Below, one piece after another: positions 18,598 to 29,398 of a stretch of DNA of 64,000 nt. Origin of the DNA: Saccharomycodes ludwigii (Eukaryota > Ascomycota > Saccharomycetes > Saccharomycodales > Saccharomycodaceae); NCBI RefSeq assembly GCF_020623625.1, contig NC_060201.1:1977682-2041681 (forward strand), in the 5' to 3' direction. Numbering within the stretch: the stretch's first letter is position 1; each line of letters starts with the position of its first letter. The notes beneath the pieces were generated by a model, which was not told the origin of the DNA, ran no database searches, and saw only the letters and a program-made list of their open reading frames with translations. A program made the translations under genes and the position numbers.

Positions 18598-21399
18598 ATG
18601 TATTCTCAAAGAAAAAGAAGCCCCAGGCCTTATGCTGAAAGAAATAATTCAAGTAATTCTTTGATTAGTAGCGCTGCACTTTCACACAATATGACTGCTA
18701 CTACCGATAAAATAAAAAACAGCAGCAATACCTCAGCCTCTATTAAAAATAATGATATATCGGAAGAAGAATTTAATCAACCGTTTGATGAATTTGACTT
18801 GGATGATATTGTTCCAGTTTTATCCGGCGAACATCACCTTCATAAAAATAAGAATGCATTTATAACTTCAACAATAACTAATTATATTACTAGGAAACGA
18901 TTAAAAACATTCTTATTGGGATTTTTAATTATTGGATTGCTTTTTTTCTTTGGCAACTTTTGGCATGGCAGTAATAACACTTTTTCTGCTAGTAAAACTA
19001 GTTCGATCTATTATGATCCAAATGACAAAAGACCGAAATCATTTAATATAACTGATGTATTTGATGGCACGTTTGCATATTATGATAAAAATTTTGCTTT
19101 CATTAGACCACCCGCTCCTTTAAACTTTGATGTTGATCCTGGATTATATTACACCACTGTTAAAGGTTCTGATAATAAATATAGAATAAACGTTAAAAAG
19201 CTGGCTGATAAAAAATTTCTTCAAGATTTAGGGCCTTTAGAATTTGAATATAAGGGGAAAACCTATCAGATATCCGAATTTCAACTTTCCTTTTATTTGG
19301 ACAAAATGCTTATAGCTACTGATATACAGAAAAAATACAGGCATTCGTCGGTGGCACATTATTGGCTTAAAGATATGGAAACTAGTATAATAGAACCAAT
19401 CACATTGGAAAAGCAAAATGGACCAAGCAGCGCTGATAACCTGATTTTTCTAAGATATGCTGATTTTTCCCCCCGTTACAACTTTGTTTATTTTGTTGAT
19501 GCTGAAAATAACGATTTGCATATGTTCAATGTAGTTGGCGACGGTACTGTTATATCTTTGACAAACGACGGTTCTGTAAACGTTTTAAATGGTGTCACCG
19601 ACTGGGTTTATGAGGAAGAAGTATTGGCCACTGATAAGGCGGTTTGGTGGTCCCCGAATGATGACAAAATAGTTTTTATCAAATTGGACGACACGAACGT
19701 GGAGGAATATGTGTTTCCTAAATACATCAGCAAGGATGGTAGTATGTTAAATGAATTTAGTTTTGTTAACTATCCCAGACCCGGTGGAGAAATTCCAAAA
19801 GTCACACTGCTCATGTTTGATTTGAAAAATAACGTCTTGTCACAATTTGATGAGGATATTTTTGATGAACCAATTATATACAACATCCATTGGGTGGATA
19901 ACGTCAATTTGTTGGTTAAAATGACAAATAGAATTTCTTCAGTAATGGCTACAATTCATTATTTTGTAGATCCTGAAAGCGGCGAATGGAATAAACAATA
20001 TTTGAGAACTTTAGATGCAGGTCAAATTTATGATGGTTGGATTGAACGACAAAAGAAAATTATTAATATTCCTAATATGAAAACAAGTGTGGAGGAAAAT
20101 ATTCAAACTGATACAGACGATTCTTTATTTTTTAATCCTACCGGATACACTGAAATACAACCAGATGATTCTGGGTATGATCATATTTTTTATTACCCTA
20201 ACGTTCATGATTCCAATAATTTTTTTCAATTAACTAAAGGTGATTGGGAAGTGCAAGAAATATTGGGCTATGACCAGTCTACCAAGACCTTATTTTTTAC
20301 TGCAAATGAAATTGGACCAATGTCCAAACATTTATATGCTGTGATTATTGATGCTTTAACTTCTAATCCAGAAATGATAATTTTGCAAAACCCTAATAAT
20401 AAATATGACTATTGTGACTTTATCTTGAGCTCCAGCACCAGGTTCGGTATCAAAAAATACTTGGGCCCAAACGTTCCACAAACTTTTGTTGGAACTTTTA
20501 CTGAACTCTATAATGAACTTACTTTAGAAAGGGATCAGTCTGTAATAAAATTAACTGTTGATGACAAAATAACAGATGCTATCTCTTCTGACAGCTATGA
20601 TATTCCAAGGACAGCTTATAAGACAATGCTTTTAGAAGATAATGTGGTCATTAATTATATAGAAACATTGCCGCCCAAGTTTAATCATGAACGTAAACAT
20701 CCATTGCTAATTAATGTTTATGGTGGTCCTGGATCAAATAGGTATACCACAAAGTTTAATTTATTTTTTGAAAGCAGTGTATCATCTTCAATGGATGCTA
20801 TTATTTTACAAATTGAGCCTAGAGGTACTGGTAATAAGGGTTGGAATTTTAAGAGGTGGGCTAAGGGGAATTTAGGATATTGGGAGCCAAGGGATATTGT
20901 TGCCGTTACAAAAAAGTATATTGAGGAAAATCAGAAGTCTATTGATGAAGAACGTGTAGCTATTTGGGGCTGGTCCTATGGCGGATTTACAACATTGAAA
21001 ACCTTAGAATTTGATAAAGGAGAACTTTTCAAATATGGCGTAGCGGTTGCTCCAGTCACTGATTGGACTTATTATGACTCTATTTATACTGAAAGATACT
21101 TGGGTTTGCCCGATATTGAAGAATCAAACAGTTATGAGCATGCCATTATTTCGGATTTTAATAGCTTTAGGTTTATTAAGAAATTTTTGATTGTCCACGG
21201 TACTGCTGATGATAATGTCCACATTGCAAACACTTACAGCTTCTTAGATCACTTAATTGAAAATAACATAATGAATTACGATCTACAGATCTTTCCCGAT
21301 TCAGACCATTCGATTAGTTTTCATAATGGTATGAGAGTTGTATATACTAGATTATTCAACTGGATAGGGGACGCCTTCAACGGGAAGTATGATAGGTAG
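18598..21399 (+). CDS. STE13: Golgi dipeptidyl aminopeptidase A
   Basis: This 933-residue type II membrane serine protease of the DPP-IV family removes X-Ala dipeptides from the alpha-factor precursor in the late Golgi. A cytosolic N terminus of ~100 residues precedes a single membrane anchor at about 103-120. The lumenal part has an eight-bladed propeller and a C-terminal alpha/beta hydrolase. The triad is visible as Ser793 (GWSYGG), Asp871/872 (HGTADDN) and His904 (DSDHS). The cytosolic tail has FDEFDLDD at 63-70, which resembles the aromatic Golgi-retention signal of S. cerevisiae Ste13. The length matches the 931-aa orthologue. Synteny with RCN2 and RFC1 (YOR219C) favours STE13 over the vacuolar paralogue DAP2. 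The product's 3' end converges with RFC1. Confidence 0.94.
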   Translation: MYSQRKRSPRPYAERNNSSNSLISSAALSHNMTATTDKIKNSSNTSASIKNNDISEEEFNQPFDEFDLDDIVPVLSGEHHLHKNKNAFITSTITNYITRKRLKTFLLGFLIIGLLFFFGNFWHGSNNTFSASKTSSIYYDPNDKRPKSFNITDVFDGTFAYYDKNFAFIRPPAPLNFDVDPGLYYTTVKGSDNKYRINVKKLADKKFLQDLGPLEFEYKGKTYQISEFQLSFYLDKMLIATDIQKKYRHSSVAHYWLKDMETSIIEPITLEKQNGPSSADNLIFLRYADFSPRYNFVYFVDAENNDLHMFNVVGDGTVISLTNDGSVNVLNGVTDWVYEEEVLATDKAVWWSPNDDKIVFIKLDDTNVEEYVFPKYISKDGSMLNEFSFVNYPRPGGEIPKVTLLMFDLKNNVLSQFDEDIFDEPIIYNIHWVDNVNLLVKMTNRISSVMATIHYFVDPESGEWNKQYLRTLDAGQIYDGWIERQKKIINIPNMKTSVEENIQTDTDDSLFFNPTGYTEIQPDDSGYDHIFYYPNVHDSNNFFQLTKGDWEVQEILGYDQSTKTLFFTANEIGPMSKHLYAVIIDALTSNPEMIILQNPNNKYDYCDFILSSSTRFGIKKYLGPNVPQTFVGTFTELYNELTLERDQSVIKLTVDDKITDAISSDSYDIPRTAYKTMLLEDNVVINYIETLPPKFNHERKHPLLINVYGGPGSNRYTTKFNLFFESSVSSSMDAIILQIEPRGTGNKGWNFKRWAKGNLGYWEPRDIVAVTKKYIEENQKSIDEERVAIWGWSYGGFTTLKTLEFDKGELFKYGVAVAPVTDWTYYDSIYTERYLGLPDIEESNSYEHAIISDFNSFRFIKKFLIVHGTADDNVHIANTYSFLDHLIENNIMNYDLQIFPDSDHSISFHNGMRVVYTRLFNWIGDAFNGKYDR

Positions 21400-21705
21400 G
21401 GACTAAGCTTTAGTAGTCTCGCAAGATCCCATATAATACTTTACTCCAAATTTTGTGCAAATATATATATATGTGTACGCCCATATTGTACTTTTTGAGG
21501 TTTTATATTTTTGAGATTTTCAATTTTTCAAGACATGATTTTATATATTATATTATGGGAAGAAAAGTTAGTGTTGGCAAAAAAAAATTTAAGTTAGTAT
21601 GTATATGCGTTAAAAGGTTGTTTTCAATAAAGTTTATCTTTTTTTTTTTCTTTTTTTTTTCTTTCTTTCTTTCTATACAAATGAATTTGACAAAACGCAC
21701 AAAAG
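21400..21705. other. Convergent intergenic STE13-RFC1
   Basis: About 306 bp lie between two converging genes. There is a TA run near 21460-21470 and T/C-rich sequence at 21640-21675. Nothing else is recognisable. Confidence 0.6.
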
Positions 21706-24393
21706 TTATTTTTTTACGACTTTTCTCTTTTTTGTACCTGCTGAACTTTTTGCGATTGCAGAAACTTTTCGAGATCTTGGCTTGGCTTGCTTAATTAATT
21801 TATCCTTTTTAAAATCGATCTCATCATCTTCAGTACTCTTGTTTTGATCATCTTCAGGTGGTGGCACATTGTCATCTGCATCAACAACTTCATCAAGATC
21901 AGGTTTGTCCTTTTTGGCACTTCCAAATGAAGTTGTACCAGGTGTATATATAGACACAGGATGTGTCGTAGCATTATATTTTCTGGTAAATGAGCTCTTT
22001 ACAGCCGCTGGTATTTTTTTCAATAGCGGTTCGGTTACATCAGGACCTACCATAAACTCCATTATTGAATCCCAGTCGTCTTTTGAAAGGTAATATCCGT
22101 CCATAACATGAATAATATCAGGAATAGCAGTAGATCCTTCGGTTAATAATGGATTCAACAGCGAATTTTTCAAAGTTGGGATATAGTCTAATCTAAACCC
22201 ATCCTTATCTGTAGAGGTGCTCAACCTGGTATGGTAGTATAATTCCTGAAGCATTCTATAATATTTACCAGTCTTAGAATTTTGGCCTAACCAAGCAGAA
22301 AAATTGATTCTACCCGCCATTTGTCCGGAAACTAATGAAGCTGGTAAAATAGTAGAAATAATCGAATGAAATGGTAATAAACTCCATAACTGGGCTGAAC
22401 TATGTATTTTCTTATCGACTAAATCACCTAAGGACACATCATTAGCAGCTTCTGCAACCGCTTGTAAATGAGTCATGCCATTTTTCAAATTTGTAGGCCT
22501 TGTATTTAGATAATTTTCCTGAATCATCAAAGGAGTAAAGTCAATGTCATCAAAATATAATTCCATTTTTTTCCACAATGGAAATCTGGAAGAACCTAGT
22601 GGCGTATAAATAGACCCACTAAATAACTGTTGGGTGATATCAAATGGTTTTAAAGCTACATCTTTTTCCCATGATTTGGCGATTTCATTTATATTCTCAG
22701 CACCAATCTTTTTAGTGGTTGAAGAAATATTAGATAATAAATTTATAATCTGCCTTATATCACCCCTTGTAGCCTGTACTAGATTATCAATAATGTGTGC
22801 ATCTATTTCAAATTTTTCTCTAAATGCAATAGTTAATAATCTCGATTTAATACTAGTAGCATCTGGTCTTCGGAATTGCACTTCTAAACAAACTTTATCG
22901 AAGGGTCTCATCTTAGGCAATCTTCTTTCATTACAAATTAAAATCATTGGAGTGGCAGTCTTTCTACAAAAAGCTGCTAATTGGCCAACACCACCTCTAT
23001 CACCACCACTCATACCATCCACTTCATCCATAATAATTACGAATTTGTTTTGGTTCTCTAAATTTTTAGAATCGGCAGGCTTAAAAAACCCTACAACTGA
23101 AGTATTATCTAAAGTGTTCTTAACAGTTTCGTTTAACAAAGATTTAGATCTGACATCAGATGCATTTTTTTCTAAAATATCATATCCTAATTCTTTAGCT
23201 ACTAAATGAGCAGCTGTTGTTTTTCCAATGCCCGGAGGCCCTGATAGCATTGCCGCTCTAAAGGATAAGCCATTATACTTAAACCCATTTTTAGCATTGG
23301 TTGGCCATTGTTCTAACCAGGTTTTCAATTTTTGAACACTTGATTTATTTCCACAAATTTCTCCTAGTCTTTTTGGCGCATACTTAACGGTCCATAGTTG
23401 CTCATTTGGATCTAAAATCTTAGAATTATTATTATTATTAATGGGGTTACTACCTCCGCCAGAGTTCAAGGAATTGAGTTTAGAATTGGCCCTTTTGAAA
23501 TTTTCTCGCTCTTCTCTGTCCAATTTTTCTGACTCCTTTTTAACTTCTTCCTCCATTTTTTTCTTCTTCTCCCTAGCTTTTGTAGCCTCTATACTGTCTC
23601 CACCTCCTTTTGGCATACCGCTGACTAATTGTTTAAAGCCGTCTTCGTCTATAACTTTTATTTTTAGATCTTTAATTTTTTGGACTTTTGTAGGGCCAGC
23701 TTCATTACCCAATACAACTACGGATGTTTTTCTGGAGATTGCCTTTGTAACTTTAGCACCGTATTTTTTGGCTATATTTTCAGCTTCTGGACGAGATAGA
23801 TTTGGTAAAATACCGGTAAAAACAATTGTTAATCCTAGTAAACATTCTGGTGCACCTTCTGGAAAGTTTGGAGGTTGTTGCATAGAAGTTTCCTTTTCAT
23901 GCTCCTGATTTAAAAAATCATATTTATGGACATCTTTTACATTAACATTATCCAAATCAACAGAAGGAATATCCATTAACAGTTCATTTACTGATGTATA
24001 ATTATTCTTTGAAGGAGTTGAAATGCTTTTTTTGTCATTAATAAGTTTAGAGTCTTTTATTTTAGGAGGGGGTGATAAAACCTTACGGGCTTTACCCTTG
24101 TCAGAAGATTCTTTTTTTTCACGAAGCAAGGAGTGCGAAGAAGCATTTTTAGTTGGTTTATCTATTTTAGAAGATTCTTTGATCATTATTAAACTATTGT
24201 CACTATTTTGCTCTTCATCTGGATCATTCAATATGTCAATTGCTTCTAGAGTATTTTTTTTCTCATTTGAAGGTGTTGATTTATGTTTTTTAGAGGAAAC
24301 TTTTGATGTTGTTGTCGAGCGTTTTTTATTTCTTGAAGATGGCTCAAGACGGGCACCTCTTTTCTTGCCAAAAAATTCAGATATATCGACCAT
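21706..24393 (-). CDS. RFC1: Replication factor C large subunit
   Basis: Rfc1 is the large subunit of the clamp loader that opens PCNA and places it on primer-template DNA in replication and repair. The 895-residue protein begins MVDISEFFGKK, a PCNA-interacting-type N terminus. A Ser/Lys-rich region follows, then a BRCT domain at about 180-260 (LTIVFTGILPNLSR). The AAA+ module has Walker A GPPGIGKTT at 385-393 and Walker B IIMDEVDG. The RFC1-specific C-terminal domain and a basic tail ending KKRKVVKK follow. Length compares with 861 aa in S. cerevisiae. The orientation and neighbours (STE13, RUD3) match YOR217W. Confidence 0.97.
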   Translation of the reverse strand: MVDISEFFGKKRGARLEPSSRNKKRSTTTSKVSSKKHKSTPSNEKKNTLEAIDILNDPDEEQNSDNSLIMIKESSKIDKPTKNASSHSLLREKKESSDKGKARKVLSPPPKIKDSKLINDKKSISTPSKNNYTSVNELLMDIPSVDLDNVNVKDVHKYDFLNQEHEKETSMQQPPNFPEGAPECLLGLTIVFTGILPNLSRPEAENIAKKYGAKVTKAISRKTSVVVLGNEAGPTKVQKIKDLKIKVIDEDGFKQLVSGMPKGGGDSIEATKAREKKKKMEEEVKKESEKLDREERENFKRANSKLNSLNSGGGSNPINNNNNSKILDPNEQLWTVKYAPKRLGEICGNKSSVQKLKTWLEQWPTNAKNGFKYNGLSFRAAMLSGPPGIGKTTAAHLVAKELGYDILEKNASDVRSKSLLNETVKNTLDNTSVVGFFKPADSKNLENQNKFVIIMDEVDGMSGGDRGGVGQLAAFCRKTATPMILICNERRLPKMRPFDKVCLEVQFRRPDATSIKSRLLTIAFREKFEIDAHIIDNLVQATRGDIRQIINLLSNISSTTKKIGAENINEIAKSWEKDVALKPFDITQQLFSGSIYTPLGSSRFPLWKKMELYFDDIDFTPLMIQENYLNTRPTNLKNGMTHLQAVAEAANDVSLGDLVDKKIHSSAQLWSLLPFHSIISTILPASLVSGQMAGRINFSAWLGQNSKTGKYYRMLQELYYHTRLSTSTDKDGFRLDYIPTLKNSLLNPLLTEGSTAIPDIIHVMDGYYLSKDDWDSIMEFMVGPDVTEPLLKKIPAAVKSSFTRKYNATTHPVSIYTPGTTSFGSAKKDKPDLDEVVDADDNVPPPEDDQNKSTEDDEIDFKKDKLIKQAKPRSRKVSAIAKSSAGTKKRKVVKK

Positions 24394-24781
24394 AAGTTAA
24401 TGTTGTGCTCTTGGAAAAGGAAATACCATGTAAGTATTTTGTAGTATTTTGGTTTAAAGTATTTGAAGTGGCTAATATATGCATATATTTATATATATAT
24501 ATATATATATATATTTTTAATATAACTTTTCGAAGAGTAATGAAAAAAAGCAATTATATATTTCGAAAAGATAAAAAATAAAAAATTTCTATTTTCTTCT
24601 TTTTTTTTTTTCTTTTTTTTTTGTTTAATTAATTATAATTTTAATATGCGGTTGTATAATATAAAATTATGTTAAATATTTCCTTTTTTTCTTTAGAAAT
24701 GTTCACTGTTATTAAGGACTTTCGGACAAATTGAGTGAAGAAAATTTTTTTATTAAAGTTGATAAGATTTTTTTTACTGTT

Positions 24782-24822
<41 letters not shown>

Positions 24823-25027
24823 CTTTTTTGGCTTTATTACAAAAAATGTAGTAATAAAATAATTAATTCACCAAATTATAATTCCCCAACTAGAAGAAGG
24901 CTTACTTTGAGGCAGCTTAATAATTTGTGATTTTTTAAACTATACACAGATTAATTGAAAATAAAATAAAGGTCTTTTTATTATTATTAATATTACTATC
25001 GTTAAGACTAACATATACTGGAGGAAA
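24394..25027. other. Divergent promoter region RFC1/RUD3
   Basis: The gap contains a TA run (about 24492-24514), T/C-rich stretches (24594-24622) and one of the longest homopolymers here, a T run of ~35 at about 24787-24822. I saw no MluI-type ACGCGT box, which one might expect for a replication gene, and no coding frame. Confidence 0.6.
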
Positions 25028-26410
25028 ATGGGTAAAAAAAATAACCATAAAAACAACAACAAAAACACAGCCAATGGTAACAACATACAACCCAATAAAA
25101 CTGTCAACTTCTCTTCTCAAAAAGTGGTAAAACCTGAGGAAAACCATACAAGTACTATAGATCATAATGAAAAGGCAATGGACTCAAAGGAACTTAAAGC
25201 CGAAGAGAAAATAGAGGACCATTCTAATTCAGAATCACTTAAACATCAAGATGATACAAAGTCTGATACTAGTGAAATCGTTAAGAGCTCAGAAGATGAT
25301 AAAGAAAAATTAATAATTACATTGCGTCAAGAGAAACACCAGGTGGAAACCCAATATAACACATTATTAAGTAAACTTTCCTCTATGAAATCGATTTTCA
25401 AAGAAATGCAGCAATCAAAACAAGAATTGGGTAATATAAAGGAACAATTGGGTGAATATGAAACACAAAATTTGAAATTAAAAAATAAAGTTAAATCGTT
25501 GCAATCTGAAAATGTTCAGCTAACAGAAACTATTAATGCGTTTAGCGAAGAGTTTGAAGATCTAAAAAGACAATTAAAAATCAAGGAACAAGAAATTAAG
25601 GCATTAAATATTAAGCTTAAAAATTGTGATAAAGAATTAACCGAAGACAAGGCTTCTTATAAACGAAGAGTTGAGGCTTGGGATCTTATAAAGAAGGATT
25701 TAAATGATAGAAATACGGAGCTAAAAATGTTGTTGGACAGTCGTAAACATGATAATGAATTGATTTTGCAAGAAAAAGAGAGTTTAAAACAGCAGCTAAA
25801 GGATCTAGCGGAACAACAAGAAAATTACAAAGATGATATTACTGCATTGAAAAAGGAATCTTCTGTATTAAATGATAATTTAACAAAGACTGTCGATGAT
25901 AAGGAACTTGAAATTTCAAAATTGCACAAAACTGTAGATGAATTAGGAAATCAAATAAAAGAAAAGAATGAAGAAATTTATAAGTTAAATGAATTACTCA
26001 ATAAAGTAAAAGAAGACGCGGAATTAAAGGTTAAATTTGAAGAGGAATCAAAAGCGCGTTCATTGCAAATTGGAAAATTACGTCAAGAAGCAATTATATT
26101 AAATGAACATTTAACAAAAGCCTTAGCCATGTTGAAGAAATCCAGTGATTCAGAAACCGTCGATAAAGAATTAATATCGAATTTATTTATATCATTTGTT
26201 TCAATACCAAGAGGTGATCCAAAAAAATTTGAAGTTTTGGAATTGATTGGAAGTTTTTTAAATTGGGATGAGGATCAAAAAATACAATCTGGGCTAATTA
26301 ATAATCCTAATCTTGCAAAAAAGAATGGTGAAAAAAGTAAGAAGGGATCTAGAACTGAAAATTTCGTTTCAATGTGGACAGAGTTTTTAGAGCGTGAAAG
26401 TGGTGAATAG
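25028..26410 (+). CDS. RUD3: Golgi golgin with GRAB domain
   Basis: Rud3 is a cis-Golgi coiled-coil tether recruited by Arf1 and Erv14 that supports vesicle capture and Golgi structure. The 460-residue protein has a polar Asn/Lys-rich N terminus, then an almost continuous coiled coil (about 95-375, rich in Lys, Glu and Leu heptads). The C-terminal GRAB/GRIP-related domain reads NLFISFVSIPRGDPKKFEVL, followed by LIGSFLNWDEDQK at about 385-425. The length is similar to S. cerevisiae Rud3 (484 aa). It is divergent from RFC1 and followed by AIM41 on the same strand, as in YOR216C-YOR215C. Confidence 0.93.
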   Translation: MGKKNNHKNNNKNTANGNNIQPNKTVNFSSQKVVKPEENHTSTIDHNEKAMDSKELKAEEKIEDHSNSESLKHQDDTKSDTSEIVKSSEDDKEKLIITLRQEKHQVETQYNTLLSKLSSMKSIFKEMQQSKQELGNIKEQLGEYETQNLKLKNKVKSLQSENVQLTETINAFSEEFEDLKRQLKIKEQEIKALNIKLKNCDKELTEDKASYKRRVEAWDLIKKDLNDRNTELKMLLDSRKHDNELILQEKESLKQQLKDLAEQQENYKDDITALKKESSVLNDNLTKTVDDKELEISKLHKTVDELGNQIKEKNEEIYKLNELLNKVKEDAELKVKFEEESKARSLQIGKLRQEAIILNEHLTKALAMLKKSSDSETVDKELISNLFISFVSIPRGDPKKFEVLELIGSFLNWDEDQKIQSGLINNPNLAKKNGEKSKKGSRTENFVSMWTEFLERESGE

Positions 26411-26817
26411 AATATATACCATATTATAAACAGTGATGCGAGGGGTTTTATTTTTATATTTTGTTTCTAAATTGTGTATATTATTAACATTTAGCATTTT
26501 ATTTTGTTTTGTTTTATACCATTCGACATTTACTCTTTCCATTGAATTTATTTTCTTGAGCATGTTTATGTGTGATTGCCGTATAAAGTCATATTGTTTT
26601 GACTGTGTTTGGTTTTTTTTTTTTTTTTTTTTATTTTTTTTTTTTTTTTTCAGAAAAATAAAAATAAAAAAAAAAATAAAAAAAAAAAACAGCGACAAAA
26701 ACATTTAAGCTATCATTGTTTCTCCCCTTTTCGGACAAGCATATTACTATCATAATATACTGCTTTTATTGGTAGCAATCGAGTAAAAAGAAACATTAAA
26801 GTAGCAATAACATTATC
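26411..26817. other. Intergenic RUD3-AIM41
   Basis: A T-rich block (26611-26650) turns directly into an A-rich block (26651-26690), giving an imperfect A/T palindrome. There are reading frames through the homopolymers on both strands, but they are low complexity and I reject them as genes. Confidence 0.6.
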
Positions 26818-27387
26818 ATGTATTCTATTGTGACTAGAAGAAATACTTTATTTTTGGCTAACCGTATTAATTTACAAATTGTAAGATTAGAAACTACAGC
26901 GGCATATGTAGGTGCGTTAGCTAATTTAAAGAAAGATTTAAAAACAGCAATGTTGGCCAAAGATAATATTCGTAAAACAACTATTAGAAATTTATTATCT
27001 AGTATCAAAAATAAAGAAATTGATTCAAAAAAAAAAGATTTCGATGAATTTATGCTATCTGATTTGTTTTCTAAATTGATTTCTCAAAGAAAGGATTCTA
27101 TTGCTGAATTTATTAAGAATGATAGAAAAGAATTAGTAGCCAAGGAAGAGCAAGAAATGGACATTATTAAAGAGTATTTAACTGCGTTGCCAATTTCTTC
27201 TCCAAAGGAAGTCGAAAATAAAGTTAGACAAGTATTACTTAGAATTAAAGAATCTGAAGGTGATAATACCGTTCAATTGAAACAAATATTTGGGAAACTT
27301 GATTGTAAAAACTTGGCAGTGGAATGGAAAACTTCTCAAGCTACTATCAAAAGCGCTATTTCTAAGTTATATAAAGAAATTTTCTGA
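26818..27387 (+). CDS. AIM41: Mitochondrial GatB/YqeY-domain protein
   Basis: The 189-residue product belongs to the YqeY/GatB-tail family; S. cerevisiae Aim41 (about 185 aa) is mitochondrial and its exact role is not settled. The first ~25 residues are basic and hydrophobic, a likely presequence. The helical domain follows, with LKKDLKTAMLAKDNIRKTTIRNLL and ISQRKDSIAEFIKNDRKELVAKE as the typical family blocks. Relatives of this domain bind tRNA-dependent amidotransferases, but that activity is not shown by the sequence here. It sits between RUD3 and the next plus-strand ORF, as expected for YOR215C. Confidence 0.92.
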   Translation: MYSIVTRRNTLFLANRINLQIVRLETTAAYVGALANLKKDLKTAMLAKDNIRKTTIRNLLSSIKNKEIDSKKKDFDEFMLSDLFSKLISQRKDSIAEFIKNDRKELVAKEEQEMDIIKEYLTALPISSPKEVENKVRQVLLRIKESEGDNTVQLKQIFGKLDCKNLAVEWKTSQATIKSAISKLYKEIF

Positions 27388-28054
27388 AAGATGGTAAAAA
27401 ATTTTTTTTTTTTTTTTTTTGTAAATATTTAATTATCACTTTATCAACTTGTAAATAGATGAATATATACATTAAACTTCCTATTGAATTTAAATTATTA
27501 CATATATTTGGTTTCAATGATATAAACCTTTAGTAAAGTATTGATTTTTCACTATTCTTGATTACATTTTACAAATGTATTAATAAGTTGGCAGTATTTG
27601 AAATATTATGTTTAGCTAAAAAAGAAAATGGCAATGTTAAAGTAAGTATTGGTTTTTGAGTAAATTGCAAAAGATACTTGATGTTTTTGTTTTATAATTC
27701 ACTGTTTGCAAGCCAATAGTTAAGATTTAAAGTTTACTTTGGCTATTTTTTTTTTTTTTTTAATAACAATACTGTTTTGTGATATGGACACAAAAGCTTA
27801 TTACAAAGAGGTCAAAAAAAAGAAAACAATAAAAAATATACATGTATTCCAATTACTCAGTATTATTACGATAATAAATTTTGAATTTGAGTCACCCTTG
27901 GGCAAATTAAATAATAATGGTTTTCTTTATTTTTATCTTCATTATTCTTTTTCTGTTATCTTTACTTGTAATAGCAAAAAATTACCGATAATAAAAAAAA
28001 AAAAAAATTGGATAGTCAAATTAAAAGTCTAGAAGATAAAAGGAAAACAAAAGA
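27388..28054. other. Intergenic AIM41 to the 28-kb ORF
   Basis: AT-rich, with T runs at about 27401-27420 and 27746-27760. A small ATG-poor frame across 27739-28032 is low complexity and lacks any recognisable domain. No RNA gene is evident. Confidence 0.55.
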
Positions 28055-29398
28055 ATGATGAAAGTTATTAGCTGTATCACATTGCCAATTAACAGGTTTT
28101 ATTTTATAAAACTCCTAATTTCTATAACGTACATGATTAAAGTTATTGCAAATTCAGTTTATGATAATAATGAAATACAACAACTTGATATAGTCGATCT
28201 AGAAGCTTCTGTTTCAAACAAAAATCCTTATTATTTAGCAGAAAATGCGGGTTTATACACTGACATTAATAACAGTACGCCATTATTACAAGAACAAGGC
28301 GATGCTACATTTTTGGATGCGTTACCGACGATAGAAGAAGGTAGTATTACCGAAAATGAGATGAATAGGCTAGTAAACAATGATATGAATGACAATGAAA
28401 ACATTAATAGTAACACGCAAAAATTTGGAAGTCCCTCTTATGAAATATCAAAGGACATTGAATTGGTGAAAATTCAAAATAAAGCTTTATTTGATAACCT
28501 TGAAAGAATGCTAAGGAAGGTAATTGAAGAGGAATTAAATAAAGTTAAAAGTAATGAAGGTAGATTTAATGACAATTCTGAACAAATAACTAAACAAGAT
28601 AAGGAAAATGTTGAGAATGCTGATGATTGGGTCGAAGATGATATTAATGATTCTTTAATTAATCGTAATACAATTGACCCTTTTGAACTAGTTTCTGCAC
28701 AAACATTAAAAACTGAAGAAGAGTTAGAAGAAGCTTATGGTGCTTTCATTCCACCTTTGACCGCTATTGAACCAGAAACAAGTTTTCAAGATTTAAATGA
28801 AAATAGTGATATTATATCTGATAACAATGAAATTGATCAGCAACAACCAAATGTTGAGGAGCCTTTTGACAATAATAATGATAAAAGTGAACAGAATGAG
28901 GAACAAAAACCAAAAATGTCGCAAACTGAAGTGCCTGCTCTTCAACCAACTAATACAAATGTTGGGCCAGTGGTACCCAGTAAAAAAAAAGAGGCTAACA
29001 AGAAAAATGAAACGGAAGATTTACCCATTGCGGAATCAGATCAGGAGCCAAATTATTTAACTACGCCGCAAACTAATATTAGTGGAAATAATAATGAAAC
29101 TAATAAAAATTTTAATGACTTAATTAGAAAACCTCAGTGGAAAATACAAAAGGGCAAGCAAGTATTGGATGATGATTCTGAGATCAATAGATATAAAAGG
29201 GTTATTCATACTGACCCAGCATTATCTCGGCAAAATATATTAATATCGAAAAAATATAACACTAGTAATTCAACTGCTGACTTTTATATCAGTGAGCAAG
29301 ATGTCTCTATTGGATATAAAATTCGGCCAACATTAATGAAGTCAAACGTTGTTAAAATAATTGGATTGTTCGTACTAGTTGGCCTAATATTAGTGTAA
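28055..29398 (+). CDS. Secretory-type acidic protein at the SPO19/SPR2 locus
   Basis: I do not recognise this 447-residue protein by sequence. It has a hydrophobic N-terminal segment (about residues 13-33), a very acidic, Asn/Glu-rich middle, and a hydrophobic C-terminal end of about 16 residues (VVKIIGLFVLVGLILV) with nothing after it. That layout is typical of GPI-anchored or otherwise membrane-tethered secretory proteins. Several N-x-S/T sites are present (for example NNST, NIS, NTS). A helical stretch near 140-165 could form a coiled coil. Its place between AIM41 and TAF14, on the plus strand, matches both YOR214C (SPR2, putative spore wall protein) and YPL130W (SPO19, prospore membrane protein). 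A sporulation-related envelope role is therefore a reasonable positional guess, not a sequence-based call. Confidence 0.7.
   Translation: MMKVISCITLPINRFYFIKLLISITYMIKVIANSVYDNNEIQQLDIVDLEASVSNKNPYYLAENAGLYTDINNSTPLLQEQGDATFLDALPTIEEGSITENEMNRLVNNDMNDNENINSNTQKFGSPSYEISKDIELVKIQNKALFDNLERMLRKVIEEELNKVKSNEGRFNDNSEQITKQDKENVENADDWVEDDINDSLINRNTIDPFELVSAQTLKTEEELEEAYGAFIPPLTAIEPETSFQDLNENSDIISDNNEIDQQQPNVEEPFDNNNDKSEQNEEQKPKMSQTEVPALQPTNTNVGPVVPSKKKEANKKNETEDLPIAESDQEPNYLTTPQTNISGNNNETNKNFNDLIRKPQWKIQKGKQVLDDDSEINRYKRVIHTDPALSRQNILISKKYNTSNSTADFYISEQDVSIGYKIRPTLMKSNVVKIIGLFVLVGLILV

Noticed and set aside
26387-26708. Frames on both strands across the T-rich/A-rich block after RUD3
   Set aside because: They are poly-Phe and poly-Lys products of homopolymers, and mirror each other on opposite strands.
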